Counted from the stretch's first letter, positions 27,044 to 35,212 are shown. The stretch is 64,000 nt of DNA from Desulfocapsa sp050291935 (GCA_050291935.1 JBNKKR010000006.1:1-64000), one strand, 5' to 3'. Translations and numbers: made by a program. The notes: generated by a model not told the origin, from the sequence alone.

Positions 27044-28021
27044 TCATCTAAAAAACTCGTAAAGCTTGTCTTTTGGGCACCTGATATCCACCGCCAGCAC
27101 GGTCGGAGGCGCAGAAGGAATAATAAGATACTGCTTTTCCCCTTCACTTGCCATGGACAAAGCGCTGAGATTGCCGATTTGCAGCACCTTACCGGCCAGG
27201 GAGAGTTGCTCAAGAACCGGAGTCCAGCGTGGATCCGGATAGGAATTGTTGATAAATTCTTTGAGTCCCGGTTCGATCTGTGCTGCCTTTATTTTTTTAT
27301 TACATTGCTCATTCTGGTCCGGCTCTCCCCTGGCTCCTTCAGCTATTTTTTCGTCTTTGAGCCGGGTCGCTTCCAAAATAAGGGCGTCCAGCGAACGTTC
27401 GATTCGAACTTTTTGAACCTGGCAATTGTTTTCAATGGCAAGTGAAATGTCCTCCCAGGAGAAGATATCCAGGGAGGCGGCTTCTCCACGTTGTTCACCC
27501 GTTCTCGCGTCGAGGATTCGACCATCCCGAAAAAAGAGAACTCCGAGTTTCCCGGTATTTTTATCCTCAAGACGCAAGGTACAGGTCTTCTGCTCAAGAT
27601 TGATGAGTTGCATGAACGTTCCTGGCGATACGTTGTTCAACGTTCCGCCATCGGTCTGTCTTTCAAGGAGTTGGGTTACTTTGTGCAGGATTTCCTTTGT
27701 GTCCAATGGGTTGTCCAGGATAACCATTCCTGCCTGGGATAGAGATTCGTTTTGTGTTGGCGGCAAAGGCTGGTCAGTGGAGACCACGACGCCCACGTCC
27801 GGGTAGTGTTCCAGGACATGGGCAAGGAGCTGAAAACCGTTGTTCTCCGGCATGGCCAGGTCGATCACCAGCAGATGAATACCGTTTTTTTGCAGTGCAC
27901 TTACGGCTTGTGCAAAATTCCTGGCTGTGCTAACGGCGGGCGTTGGGGAGATTGCAGTCAGCTCCGATACCATGCTTTGCAGGGACTGGATATTGTCATT
28001 GACCACGAGAATTCCGCTCAT
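27044..28021 (-). CDS. REC-PATAN (DUF4388) protein with degenerate receiver
   Basis: A 325-residue protein. The receiver (1-120) has the acceptor Asp (LVIDLAMPENNG) but starts VVNDN, and the conserved Lys is replaced (ILDNPLD where SKP is expected). Phosphorylation or its response is therefore doubtful. The PATAN domain (about 125-215) shows GTFMQLINLEQKTCTLRL and GVLFFRDGRILDARTG. A charged linker and a C-terminal 90-residue domain follow, possibly a reduced Roadblock unit. It belongs to the - strand operon with 26669, 28146, 29245 and 30534; GGAG lies about 11 bases before the ATG. Paralogues are at 16280 and 35246. Confidence 0.82.
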   Translation of the reverse strand: MSGILVVNDNIQSLQSMVSELTAISPTPAVSTARNFAQAVSALQKNGIHLLVIDLAMPENNGFQLLAHVLEHYPDVGVVVSTDQPLPPTQNESLSQAGMVILDNPLDTKEILHKVTQLLERQTDGGTLNNVSPGTFMQLINLEQKTCTLRLEDKNTGKLGVLFFRDGRILDARTGEQRGEAASLDIFSWEDISLAIENNCQVQKVRIERSLDALILEATRLKDEKIAEGARGEPDQNEQCNKKIKAAQIEPGLKEFINNSYPDPRWTPVLEQLSLAGKVLQIGNLSALSMASEGEKQYLIIPSAPPTVLAVDIRCPKDKLYEFFR

Positions 28022-28145
28022 ATGTCGATTATCTCCATGTTATAACAAGTGAAAATGGTAAATTTTGCTGATCTGAATGGTGGCAGCCCACTTGTCAACA
28101 GATATTTCATCATATTAACAATAGAATTACAGAGTGTTTGCAAGA

Positions 28146-29141
28146 TCATAACGTCACCGACCACTGTGTAAGCAGTGTTGCATGTTTCTTTTGCCAATCA
28201 TATAGCCTGGCGCTCAATGAATCCATAAGTTTGTGATCTTCCATAAGATCAAAGATAGATACAAGCAGACCAGTGGCTAACAACTTGCCCTCCACATCAC
28301 CGGAAAAGGCTATTTTCCCGTCTTGATAGCTGAATTCACCGGCAAAAGGATCAAGAAAAGGAAATTGATCCGCATTTTGGATCCATTTTTTCTTAAGCAG
28401 CGTATGAAAATTTTTGCCAATATCGTTTTTGCTTTCCGCAAGGGAAAGCGTGATTGCCAATAGTTCTTCCAGGGCCTGGATGCCTTCCTGGGAAATGGCT
28501 TCGCCTTGCTTCGATGGTGTCTCTTCCGGTGCTTCTGCCATGGAGGTAGATGGCGTTTGTATCTGATATACATTGAAGATCCCTTCAAGGGTCGCCGTTT
28601 TATTAACGAGATTATCGAAATGTTCCTTGTCCAGGGATAATTTGTTGCCGACCCAGGAATAAACACCTCCCAAGAACCCACCGTCGGCCATAAAAATACG
28701 GCACTGTTCGCCTTTACCGGTCAGATCTATATCGATATAACCGGTGAGGTGTTCATCCGCCAGTTTGCCAATAAGTTTCTGTAAATCTGTAAACTCGGTG
28801 CTCAAATTGCTATGGATCGGTTCAGAGTGTTGCAATCCACCCCATAGCTCAACTTGTTTTGGTGAAATTTCGAAAACATCAATTCCAAAGTCGTCTTGCC
28901 CGGCAAGTACAGACATATACTTGATGGCAGATTCACCCTCCAGGTTCTGATCGGGGCTCTGAAACCGGCTTGCGGAGATAAGGCCAGCTGCAAAAAACAG
29001 TACGCATTCAGCATTGTCACTGTGGAAATGAACACATCCTGCAGGAAAGTGCTCCAGATAATATTGAAGTAATTTCTTTGGTAGTACATACTTCGAGCGA
29101 ATACCGCAGATAACAGGTTTGTCTTCGGGAAATATAAACAT
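28146..29141 (-). CDS. Protein with tandem PATAN-like domains
   Basis: A 331-residue protein. Two units with the PATAN-type pattern can be seen: LPKKLLQYYLEHFPAGCVHF with FFAAGLISASRFQ, and FTDLQKLIGKLADEHLTGYIDI with IFMADGGFLGGVYS. The C-terminal 110 residues are helical (LEELLAITLSLAESKNDIG). No receiver, membrane segment or enzyme motif. The start has an unusually complete ribosome site, AAGGAGGTGATC, four bases before the ATG at 29141, so it may be strongly translated. A perfect hairpin separates it from the upstream receptor gene. It is probably a central adaptor of the operon. The PATAN assignment is by eye. Confidence 0.75.
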   Translation of the reverse strand: MFIFPEDKPVICGIRSKYVLPKKLLQYYLEHFPAGCVHFHSDNAECVLFFAAGLISASRFQSPDQNLEGESAIKYMSVLAGQDDFGIDVFEISPKQVELWGGLQHSEPIHSNLSTEFTDLQKLIGKLADEHLTGYIDIDLTGKGEQCRIFMADGGFLGGVYSWVGNKLSLDKEHFDNLVNKTATLEGIFNVYQIQTPSTSMAEAPEETPSKQGEAISQEGIQALEELLAITLSLAESKNDIGKNFHTLLKKKWIQNADQFPFLDPFAGEFSYQDGKIAFSGDVEGKLLATGLLVSIFDLMEDHKLMDSLSARLYDWQKKHATLLTQWSVTL

Positions 29142-29194
29142 TGATCACCTCCTTTGCGACGATGACGACTTATGTCGGTTGTTCTCACTTTGGA

Positions 29195-29226
29195 CAACAG
29201 GACCAGATTGCCGACTGGTCCTGTTG
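29195..29226 (-). promoter_or_regulatory. Perfect 12-bp intercistronic hairpin
   Basis: CAACAGGACCAG (29195-29206) pairs perfectly with CTGGTCCTGTTG (29215-29226) across an 8-base loop. It lies between the stop of the receptor gene at 29245 and the strong ribosome site of the gene at 29141. No T-run follows on either strand, so it is more likely an mRNA stability or processing element than a terminator. It would give the downstream gene a different expression level from the receptor. Confidence 0.55.
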
Positions 29227-29244
29227 TTGCTGGTTCCTATCAAT

Positions 29245-30429
29245 TTATTTGCGTCGTCGTAGTCGTTCTATTGACATGCGGATACTTTCCTGCATACGGC
29301 TGATAGCCTCACCCAGATCACTAATCTCGTCATTTGAGCGTACCTTGATCACCGTATCCAGTTCACCGACACTGATTCTTTCGGCTGCGTCAATGAGAGC
29401 GGTCAAGCTGGCATGTAACCGGTTTCCGAAAAAAAGAACCAGGATACCCATGGAAATGACTGTCACTGCGAAAACAATAAGGACAATAGACCTTGTGGTT
29501 CCGGTGATTTGTTCGGTGGTTTTTTTCAGTGCCTCGGCATCACGATAAATCTCATCAACATAGGCCGTTGCTGCAACGACATACGGGGTGCCGGAAACGG
29601 GAATACATGTCATATACTTATCTCGCAACGAACCGTCTTTTTCTTTCCACAAATAATAGCCGCTGGATGTTTTTCCCTTATAGGCTCCAACATAGATATC
29701 AAGCCAAGGTTTATATTCTGTACCCATGGCCTTTTGCATGGCAAGAGGTAAGTCAACACCGATAATTTTTTCATTTGGATGAACCCAGACCCCGCTTTTT
29801 CCTTCGGCGTCGGGAACCTCATACACACAGGTGTAGCCCGTCTCACCTACCTTTTGCACTGCTAATTTTTTAAATTCGAGATTGCTATTAAAGTCCTCTT
29901 TGCCAAGTCCGGGATGGGCATTGAGAAAAAGCCTACACTGGTTGGCCACAGCCTGTGCCATATCGTTAACCCGATCCTGTGACAATTTGGCCACCATTGC
30001 ATGGCTGTCGACACCTATTCTGCTGGCCAGGGACTGGAGTTGCCAGAGGTAGATCGCGCTTGCTATAACGACAAAGGAAATCGGTACCCCAAAAAAGAGA
30101 AAAAACAACTTACTCTTCAATCCGATACGTCGCCCTTTTTTGACCTGGGTGTCGTCGGAGGGTGGCGGAGTTGTTGTCGGTGTTTCTTGTTGGATAACGG
30201 CTTTGAACGGATCGTCCTGTGGAATTTGAGTACTATCGGTAAGCGGGGTAGTTGCCTGTTTTTCTTCCAGGGGAGTGTCTGCATGGTTCCAGACACTGGC
30301 TTCACCGTTGTCAGTGGATGACACTACAGTGTGCCCGCAGTGTCTGCACGTAAAGGAAATCGTGTTGCCTTTTATTTTCGCTGGATCAATTTTATATCTC
30401 TTGCGGCATTTTTCGCAGGTTACTATCAT
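29245..30429 (-). CDS. Zinc-ribbon/Cache/HAMP membrane receptor without output domain
   Basis: A 394-residue protein from ATG 30429, with GAGGAGTGG upstream. It begins with an MJ0042-type zinc ribbon (CEKC...FTCRHCG) in the cytoplasm, then a Pro/Thr-rich linker, a membrane helix (about 105-125), a periplasmic Cache-type domain (GETGYTCVYEVPD, WVHPNEKIIGVDL, GYYLWKEKDGS, VVAATAYVDEIYRDA), a second helix near 320 and a HAMP domain to the end. There is no kinase, methyl-accepting or GGDEF part. With the receptor ending at HAMP, the signal must pass to a partner, most simply the PATAN/Roadblock proteins of the same operon, or back through the N-terminal zinc ribbon. Confidence 0.85.
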   Translation of the reverse strand: MIVTCEKCRKRYKIDPAKIKGNTISFTCRHCGHTVVSSTDNGEASVWNHADTPLEEKQATTPLTDSTQIPQDDPFKAVIQQETPTTTPPPSDDTQVKKGRRIGLKSKLFFLFFGVPISFVVIASAIYLWQLQSLASRIGVDSHAMVAKLSQDRVNDMAQAVANQCRLFLNAHPGLGKEDFNSNLEFKKLAVQKVGETGYTCVYEVPDAEGKSGVWVHPNEKIIGVDLPLAMQKAMGTEYKPWLDIYVGAYKGKTSSGYYLWKEKDGSLRDKYMTCIPVSGTPYVVAATAYVDEIYRDAEALKKTTEQITGTTRSIVLIVFAVTVISMGILVLFFGNRLHASLTALIDAAERISVGELDTVIKVRSNDEISDLGEAISRMQESIRMSIERLRRRK

Positions 30430-30533
30430 TGCTTCCACTCCTCGGTTAATGGCTATCGTGAAAAACTGTTCACCCAATTCACTGAAAACAAGGATGTCTT
30501 CCGTGAGGCGCTGAAATATCTATTGTTATCAAG

Positions 30534-31007
30534 CTACACTTTTTTTTGCTTTTTTATCATATCCATCATTTTCATTTTAAATTCCCGTTTCTTATCATCA
30601 CGCTGTATTTCTTTGGATAGGGCAAGAATGAGATCGGCCAGCTTCGCGGCTGGAAAGGAATCCCGCTGATATCCAAGATCCTGGATGGTTTCGTCGAAAA
30701 CTACCTCCGCGAGAGGACCTATGGCCATTGCTAAATTGCTCATGATATCAACAAGAACGACATCGTCAAGCAAGTCGTTGCCGTTGTTGGTCGCCACCAC
30801 CAGATTCAAATCGGCCAGTTGCTCAATTGTCGTGCTCACCGTTTCTAGCGGCAAACCAGTCTGTTGCGAAATTGTTGCCAAATTAACGTTGCCGTCAAGC
30901 GTGAGCAGAACTGCCAACATATGGCTGTTGCATGAAAACTCAATATATGAAGTCGGTGGGACAGATCGGTAAATTTTGCTACTGATTGTTGACGAAGAGG
31001 CCGGCAT
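30534..31007 (-). CDS. Winged-helix-like protein with an AIGP-type C-terminal domain
   Basis: A 157-residue protein from ATG 31007 with GGAG upstream; an in-frame start 51 bases earlier has no ribosome site. Residues 30-75 read like a winged helix (LAVLLTLDGNVNLATISQQTGLPLETVSTTI). The C-terminal part (LAMAIGPLAEVVFDETIQ, LADLILALSKEI) matches the end of the protein at 34464 (LALAIGPIAAPVMKDAIE, LARLLCKEI). It is the first gene of the - strand operon and could be its regulator or a signalling adaptor that uses the helical fold for protein contacts. Confidence 0.75.
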   Translation of the reverse strand: MPASSSTISSKIYRSVPPTSYIEFSCNSHMLAVLLTLDGNVNLATISQQTGLPLETVSTTIEQLADLNLVVATNNGNDLLDDVVLVDIMSNLAMAIGPLAEVVFDETIQDLGYQRDSFPAAKLADLILALSKEIQRDDKKREFKMKMMDMIKKQKKV

Positions 31008-31058
31008 GTCTTTCTCCAATATGTAAAAAAAATCCTTTCCAGCTATAGCTTGGAACAC

Positions 31059-31591
31059 AAGATGAACTTTTTGCTAGAGCTCTGATATACTATTGAAGCG
31101 TAACTACGATCTTTTTTGTCTGTGTTGCTTATACTCTTTTGTATGTTGCCATTCCTTTTTAAAAACTATATTCTTGAATACGTTTTCAATAATTCGTTTT
31201 TTACACTGCAAGCAAACATGAATTTACAGTGTGTCAATGTTATTTGTAACGGTCTGTTTTTATTGATCTGTTAATGTGCAAGAAAATGTAATTAATTGTA
31301 GCGTTTTCCTATCTATATTTATAGTTATCATCAATGGAGTGGAATTGACAAGAAAAAAGCGGAACCTCGTCAAAGTGTTTCAGTTCTGAGTGGGAATAGG
31401 GGAACAGCGGACAACCTACGTTTTTTTCTCAACGCAAAACGGTGGTCGGTGGGAACCTGATAATGAGAATGTCAATAAACCAATGTGTAAAAAGTTGTCA
31501 GTTAATTACCTATTGACGAGATAGGCGATGTCTCCCTTAATTTCTGGATGTTGAATGCATAGGGATTGACCGGAAGAATGCCAATAGCAAG
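31059..31591. other. Intergenic region without a recognisable gene
   Basis: About 530 bases between the signalling operon and the toxin-antitoxin pair. It is AT-rich around 31100-31330 and shows no credible frame on either strand, no repeat and no clear hairpin. It must hold the promoter of the operon beginning at 31007, but no sigma54 or clear sigma70 boxes were found by eye. Confidence 0.5.
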
Positions 31592-31915
31592 TTACCGCAA
31601 CAATCTTTTGGCTAACAGTTCTTGAAGGTCTCTTCGTCCATCTACAATACAGTGCACAAAGACTTTGTTCCCTTCAATTTCATAAATCACTCTGTAAGGC
31701 TTGAAATGCAATTCTAGAAAATTGGTAACATTTATTCGATACAATTCCGGAGGAACATGGCCGCGTTGAGGCATATGTTCTAAACTTTCACATACTTTCT
31801 CGATTTCATCTAATACATACTCAGCACTCTTTCTTGAGTCATGAGTAAAAATGTATGTGTATATTTCAACAAGGTCTTCTTCCGCGTCATCGATAACAAT
31901 TACTCGATAATTCAC
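31592..31915 (-). CDS. RelE/ParE-family toxin
   Basis: A 107-residue protein starting with GTG at 31915, whose bases overlap the antitoxin stop (GTGA). The small alpha/beta fold of the ParE/RelE superfamily is visible: an N-terminal strand YRVIVIDDAEEDL, two helices, then a basic strand pair HFKPYRVIYEIEGNKVFVHCIVDGRRDLQ. Members inhibit gyrase (ParE) or cleave mRNA (RelE); the DGRRDL end fits ParE-like proteins better, but the target is not certain. Second gene of a two-gene operon. Confidence 0.85.
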   Translation of the reverse strand: MNYRVIVIDDAEEDLVEIYTYIFTHDSRKSAEYVLDEIEKVCESLEHMPQRGHVPPELYRINVTNFLELHFKPYRVIYEIEGNKVFVHCIVDGRRDLQELLAKRLLR

Positions 31916-32190
31916 GTCAGGTCCTTCACACGGGCACGAACAGATTTAAACGCCTGTTTTCTCGTCTTGAACTTTCCTTCTCTTTTGCTTTTCGAACTTT
32001 GCGCCAACATTTTTAACATGGCCAAGCTTTCCTGAGTCTTTTCATACGTTTCAAGATCTTGTATGACAACTTTCGCTTCACCGTTTTGTGTAATGATCAG
32101 CGTTTTGTGATCATCAGAAATCTCGCGAACAAGTTCTGATGCGTGGGCTTTCAAATAACTGATTGGTTTTATTGATTCACTTAGCTTCAT
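31912..32190 (-). CDS. Phd/YefM-family antitoxin
   Basis: A 92-residue protein: the N-terminal DNA-binding part has ISYLKAHASELVREISDDHKTLIITQNGEAKVVIQDLETYEK, the typical Phd/YefM core. The C-terminal part is basic and probably wraps the toxin. AGAGGTG lies five bases before ATG 32190. It should neutralise the toxin encoded directly after it and repress the operon. The C-terminus is longer and more basic (KSKREGKFKTRKQ) than in classical YefM. Confidence 0.88.
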   Translation of the reverse strand: MKLSESIKPISYLKAHASELVREISDDHKTLIITQNGEAKVVIQDLETYEKTQESLAMLKMLAQSSKSKREGKFKTRKQAFKSVRARVKDLT

Positions 32191-32207
32191 GTGTCACCTC
32201 TGACCAC

Positions 32208-32235
32208 AATATAGTCCATATTTGGGTCATGTCAA
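32208..32235 (-). promoter_or_regulatory. Promoter of the toxin-antitoxin operon
   Basis: On the - strand TTGACA (32235-32230) is followed after 16 bases by TATATT (32213-32208), close to the sigma70 consensus. The antitoxin ATG is 18 bases downstream. The antitoxin probably binds here. Confidence 0.55.
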
Positions 32236-32314
32236 CATGTAAGTTCAACAATAATTTATGAGGAAAAAGTATGCAACTTAAGTTGATTACTACAAGTAAA
32301 AACAATGGCGTGAT

Positions 32315-32905
32315 TTAGGCAAACATGGCATATACCGTTGTACCCACCATTAAAATGGCCATCACACAATTCACACCAAATAAGATGCGTTTGGAATTTA
32401 TCACCTTCGGAATAAGAGCGCCAGCGGCACACCAAGAGCTGTGAAACAGTAAAAGACCAATGGAGAACGCAGCGACAAAAATAACTATCTGTAAAAAAAG
32501 GGGCTGGTTGGGATTTATAAACTGGCTAAAGGCGACAATTGCCATGGTCCAGCTTTTGGGGCTAAGGGGATGGATAAAAAGTCCTTCAAAAAAGCTAAAG
32601 TTCTTGTTCACGCTCTTCGTTGAGATTTGGATGAAAAGAATTTTTCCTGCCAGATAGATAATATATGCAAGCCCACCAATACGCATTGCACCTGCAATGG
32701 CTGGGGCAGAAACTATTATTTGACCAAGGCCTGTGGCAATAGATGTATCCAGGGCAAGACATCCCACTGCGGTTCCCATCAGAAATGGCAGGGAGCTGCG
32801 AAAACCTGTGCTTTGGCCTATGGCCATCATGGTCAGGTTACCTGGCCCCGGTGTCCCGGTCATGGCGATAACAAAAAGAATAAATGGGAGTAGATTTTCC
32901 AGCAT
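32315..32905 (-). CDS. LysE/RhtB-family exporter
   Basis: A 196-residue membrane protein. The second ATG (32905, MLENLLPFILF) is chosen because GAGG lies seven bases before it; an ATG at 32917 has none. Six hydrophobic segments are visible, and the family signature TPGPGNL is in the first loop. Members export amino acids such as lysine, homoserine or threonine; the substrate here is unknown. The gene is divergent from a MocR-type regulator 94 bases away, which probably controls it. Confidence 0.9.
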   Translation of the reverse strand: MLENLLPFILFVIAMTGTPGPGNLTMMAIGQSTGFRSSLPFLMGTAVGCLALDTSIATGLGQIIVSAPAIAGAMRIGGLAYIIYLAGKILFIQISTKSVNKNFSFFEGLFIHPLSPKSWTMAIVAFSQFINPNQPLFLQIVIFVAAFSIGLLLFHSSWCAAGALIPKVINSKRILFGVNCVMAILMVGTTVYAMFA

Positions 32906-32954
32906 TGTATGCCTCATTAATTGTGTTTGTTTGGAGTGTTTTGCGAATTATGCA

Positions 32955-32983
32955 TATATATTCTTGACATTGTATGGCGTCAA
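32955..32983 (-). promoter_or_regulatory. Promoter of the LysE gene, with a MocR-type repeat in its spacer
   Basis: TTGACG (32983-32978, read on the - strand), 17 bases, then TATATA (32960-32955). One copy of the repeat ATTGTATG (32969-32976) lies within the spacer, so regulator binding there would affect this promoter directly. Confidence 0.55.
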
Positions 32984-32998
32984 TGGAATTATTGTATG
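32964..32998 (+). promoter_or_regulatory. Direct repeats and promoter in front of the MocR gene
   Basis: ATTGTATG occurs at 32969-32976 and 32991-32998, with start points 22 bases apart (two helical turns), and a third copy at 32904-32911. MocR regulators usually bind direct repeats with this type of spacing. TTGACA (32964-32969) with AATTAT 17 bases downstream forms a possible + strand promoter; the start codon would then be only eight bases after the -10 box, giving a nearly leaderless message. Confidence 0.5.
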
Positions 32999-32999
32999 C

Positions 33000-34388
33000 A
33001 TGACAATTTGGCTTTCTGATATACAAAAAGGCGATGGTCCACTCTATAAGAGGGTGGCGGATGGTATTGAGCGAGATATTTTTTCCGGAAAACTTTATCC
33101 GGGGGAGAAGCTGCCAACGCACCGTGACCTTGCCGATAGATTACAAATAAATGTAACGACAGTTACCAAGGGCTACAAAGAGGCAGAGAAAAGGGGGCTG
33201 CTTGCTGCAACCGTTGGTCGTGGAACATATGTGTCTTCTGATGTGGGGACAAACAGTTCCATGGTTTCCCATAAGGCCCAGGCACCTGGAATGCATGAAC
33301 TTGGGCTGGTGAACCCTCTCTATCAGTTTGACCCAGATTTAAGCGATGGGTTGCAAAAGCTCCATCGTAGGTGCGATATTTCTACTCTTTTGCAATATAG
33401 TGATCCAGCAGGCCTCACAGGCCATAGGCAGGTTGGGGCCAAGTGGGCAAAACGGTTTGGAATAGATGCTGACCCCGAAGATGTTATGATCTGTGCAGGC
33501 GCTCAGCATGCGCTCACTTGTGTGCTGAGTAATCTTTTTTCTCCAGGAGACAGGGTTGCCACTGATTTTCTTACTTATCCAGGGATGAAAACCCTTTCTG
33601 CCATGTTGGGTTTGCGTTTGGTGCCTGTGGAAATGGATGCTTCCGGGATGAGTGCTGAAAGTCTTGACCGGGTATGTCGGCGGAATGATATCAAAGGGAT
33701 CTATCTCATGCCGGGAGTGCACAATCCTACAACTATTACCATGCCGGAATCACGGCGAAAAGATGTGGCAGAGATAGTAGCTAAACACAATTTGATAGCC
33801 ATTGAAGATGATGCGTATGATCTGACACGGCCAGGAGTTATCTCTCCTCTATCTGCCCTGGTACCTGGAAACAGTATCTATATTGCGGGGATTTCCAAGG
33901 CCCTGGCTGCAGGTTTACGAGTTGCCTTTGTTGTTATGCCCCCCAGATTTCGCAAGGCTGTCTATGAGGCGATCCTTAATACCATTTGGATGGCTCCACC
34001 TTTAAATGTTGCGCTTGTTGCCCAGTGGATCAAAGACGGAACCGTGGATCGCGTGCTTGAACTCAAAAGAACAGAAGCGGCAAAGCGTTTTGCATTGGCA
34101 AGTGAATTATTATCTGAATATGTGATCCATGGAATTCCGACCGGTTTCTTTCTCTGGCTCTCTCTTCCGGAACCGTGGACTGGTGCACTGTTTGAGAGAA
34201 GGATGAAAGAACAACATGTCAATGTGTTTGGAGCCGAGAAGTTTACAGTCGGTGATGCGGCAGCTCCAGCTGCTGCCAGGATATCACTTACCGGCACAAA
34301 AAATCTTGATGAATTGACAATAAGTTTACAACGCATCAAAAGGGTCTTAGCCGTTGGGACGCACTTTACGGATATGGTGGTGATGTGA
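33000..34388 (+). CDS. MocR-type GntR/aminotransferase-like transcription regulator
   Basis: A 462-residue protein from ATG 33000. The N-terminal GntR winged helix (GPLYKRVADGIERDIFSGKLYPGEKLPTHRDLADRL) is followed from about residue 100 by a fold-type-I aminotransferase domain. The PLP lysine motif is ISKALAAGLRVAFV, with GVHNPT and EDDAYD before it, so PLP binding is likely. MocR proteins sense PLP-amine adducts and control amino-acid or vitamin B6 genes. Divergent from the LysE exporter with shared operator repeats, so it is probably its regulator. There is no ribosome site at the usual distance. Confidence 0.92.
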   Translation: MTIWLSDIQKGDGPLYKRVADGIERDIFSGKLYPGEKLPTHRDLADRLQINVTTVTKGYKEAEKRGLLAATVGRGTYVSSDVGTNSSMVSHKAQAPGMHELGLVNPLYQFDPDLSDGLQKLHRRCDISTLLQYSDPAGLTGHRQVGAKWAKRFGIDADPEDVMICAGAQHALTCVLSNLFSPGDRVATDFLTYPGMKTLSAMLGLRLVPVEMDASGMSAESLDRVCRRNDIKGIYLMPGVHNPTTITMPESRRKDVAEIVAKHNLIAIEDDAYDLTRPGVISPLSALVPGNSIYIAGISKALAAGLRVAFVVMPPRFRKAVYEAILNTIWMAPPLNVALVAQWIKDGTVDRVLELKRTEAAKRFALASELLSEYVIHGIPTGFFLWLSLPEPWTGALFERRMKEQHVNVFGAEKFTVGDAAAPAAARISLTGTKNLDELTISLQRIKRVLAVGTHFTDMVVM

Positions 34389-34389
34389 T

Positions 34390-34423
34390 TTTTCTATACC
34401 CCTGTAAAAAGAGGTATAGAAAA
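34390..34423. terminator. Bidirectional terminator between convergent genes
   Basis: TTTTCTATACC (34390-34400) pairs with GGTATAGAAAA (34413-34423) around a 12-base loop, between the MocR gene (+) and the Roadblock gene (-). The stem ends in A/T runs on both sides. Confidence 0.6.
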
Positions 34424-34463
34424 TATCGTTTTGAATAGCAATTAGCTGGTAGTTGATCGTTTC

Positions 34464-35147
34464 TCACCTGTTTAGATTTTTCAGAGCCTTCATAAACTCG
34501 TCTTCCAGTTCGTCATCGTTTATTTCTTTACAGAGAAGTCTCGCTAAGGCTGGAATGGTGGATATGGTAGCATCGTTATTTTGCATCCATATTTCAATGG
34601 CATCCTTCATAACGGGAGCTGCGATGGGACCGATAGCAAGAGCCAGCGCTTCTTTTATTTGTTCTAGAACTGGAGCAAGTTCTGCTCCGATGGCGGCTTC
34701 TTTTGCCGGTGCTTGTGTCGCGGCTTGAGGGGGTCTTGGTTGCCTTTTTAAGGCGGATTGTTTTTGTGGACGAGGTGTTGCTTTTGGCTGTTGCGCTTTG
34801 GGATTCTTGGCCAGCGCTGCTTCAATATCCTTGGATAACATTCCCGTGGTCATGCTGACTAACGATTTATTGGTGGTCGGCTCACAAATAATTACAAGCA
34901 ACGCACCTTTTGCAAGGGGAGTGACGAGAAGCGCAGATTCCTCATAACGAAGTTCAATATCAGTAAAACTTAGTTGGGCCATACTCCCCATTTGCACGGT
35001 ACGGGCCAGGAGGTTGCCGATACTTTGGATGGCATTGTCTTTAAAGATCGGTGGCATTTTTCTACAACAGACCTGTTGTTTACTGTTGTACACAAAACAG
35101 CCGAGTACCCCTGGGAGCATATTGATTTCTTGTAGCAATGAGTCCAT
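34464..35147 (-). CDS. Roadblock protein with AIGP-type C-terminal domain
   Basis: A 227-residue protein. Residues 1-110 match a Roadblock/LC7 fold (LPGVLGCFVYNSKQQ, YEESALLVTPLAKGALLVII). A Pro/Ala/Gln-rich linker (about 112-150) leads to a helical C-terminal domain with LALAIGPIAAPVMKDAIEIW, which also ends the protein at 30534. AGGA lies before ATG 35147. The gene follows the REC-PATAN-Roadblock gene on the - strand, with 98 bases between them. A sigma54-like element is in that gap. It looks like a fusion of the two end proteins (26669 and 30534) of the other operon. Confidence 0.8.
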   Translation of the reverse strand: MDSLLQEINMLPGVLGCFVYNSKQQVCCRKMPPIFKDNAIQSIGNLLARTVQMGSMAQLSFTDIELRYEESALLVTPLAKGALLVIICEPTTNKSLVSMTTGMLSKDIEAALAKNPKAQQPKATPRPQKQSALKRQPRPPQAATQAPAKEAAIGAELAPVLEQIKEALALAIGPIAAPVMKDAIEIWMQNNDATISTIPALARLLCKEINDDELEDEFMKALKNLNR

Positions 35148-35196
35148 GGTTTGTTTTTCCTATCCCTTAATGTTTTTACCTAGTTGGATGAGTATG

Positions 35197-35212
35197 CGCT
35201 GCTGGTGTGCCA
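35197..35212 (-). promoter_or_regulatory. Possible sigma54 promoter of the Roadblock gene
   Basis: On the - strand TGGCAC-ACCAG-CAGCG keeps a perfect -24 box and the GG-N10-GC spacing, but the -12 box lacks the TT. The start codon lies 50 bases downstream, as for the chemoreceptor promoter. A chance match cannot be excluded. Confidence 0.4.
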
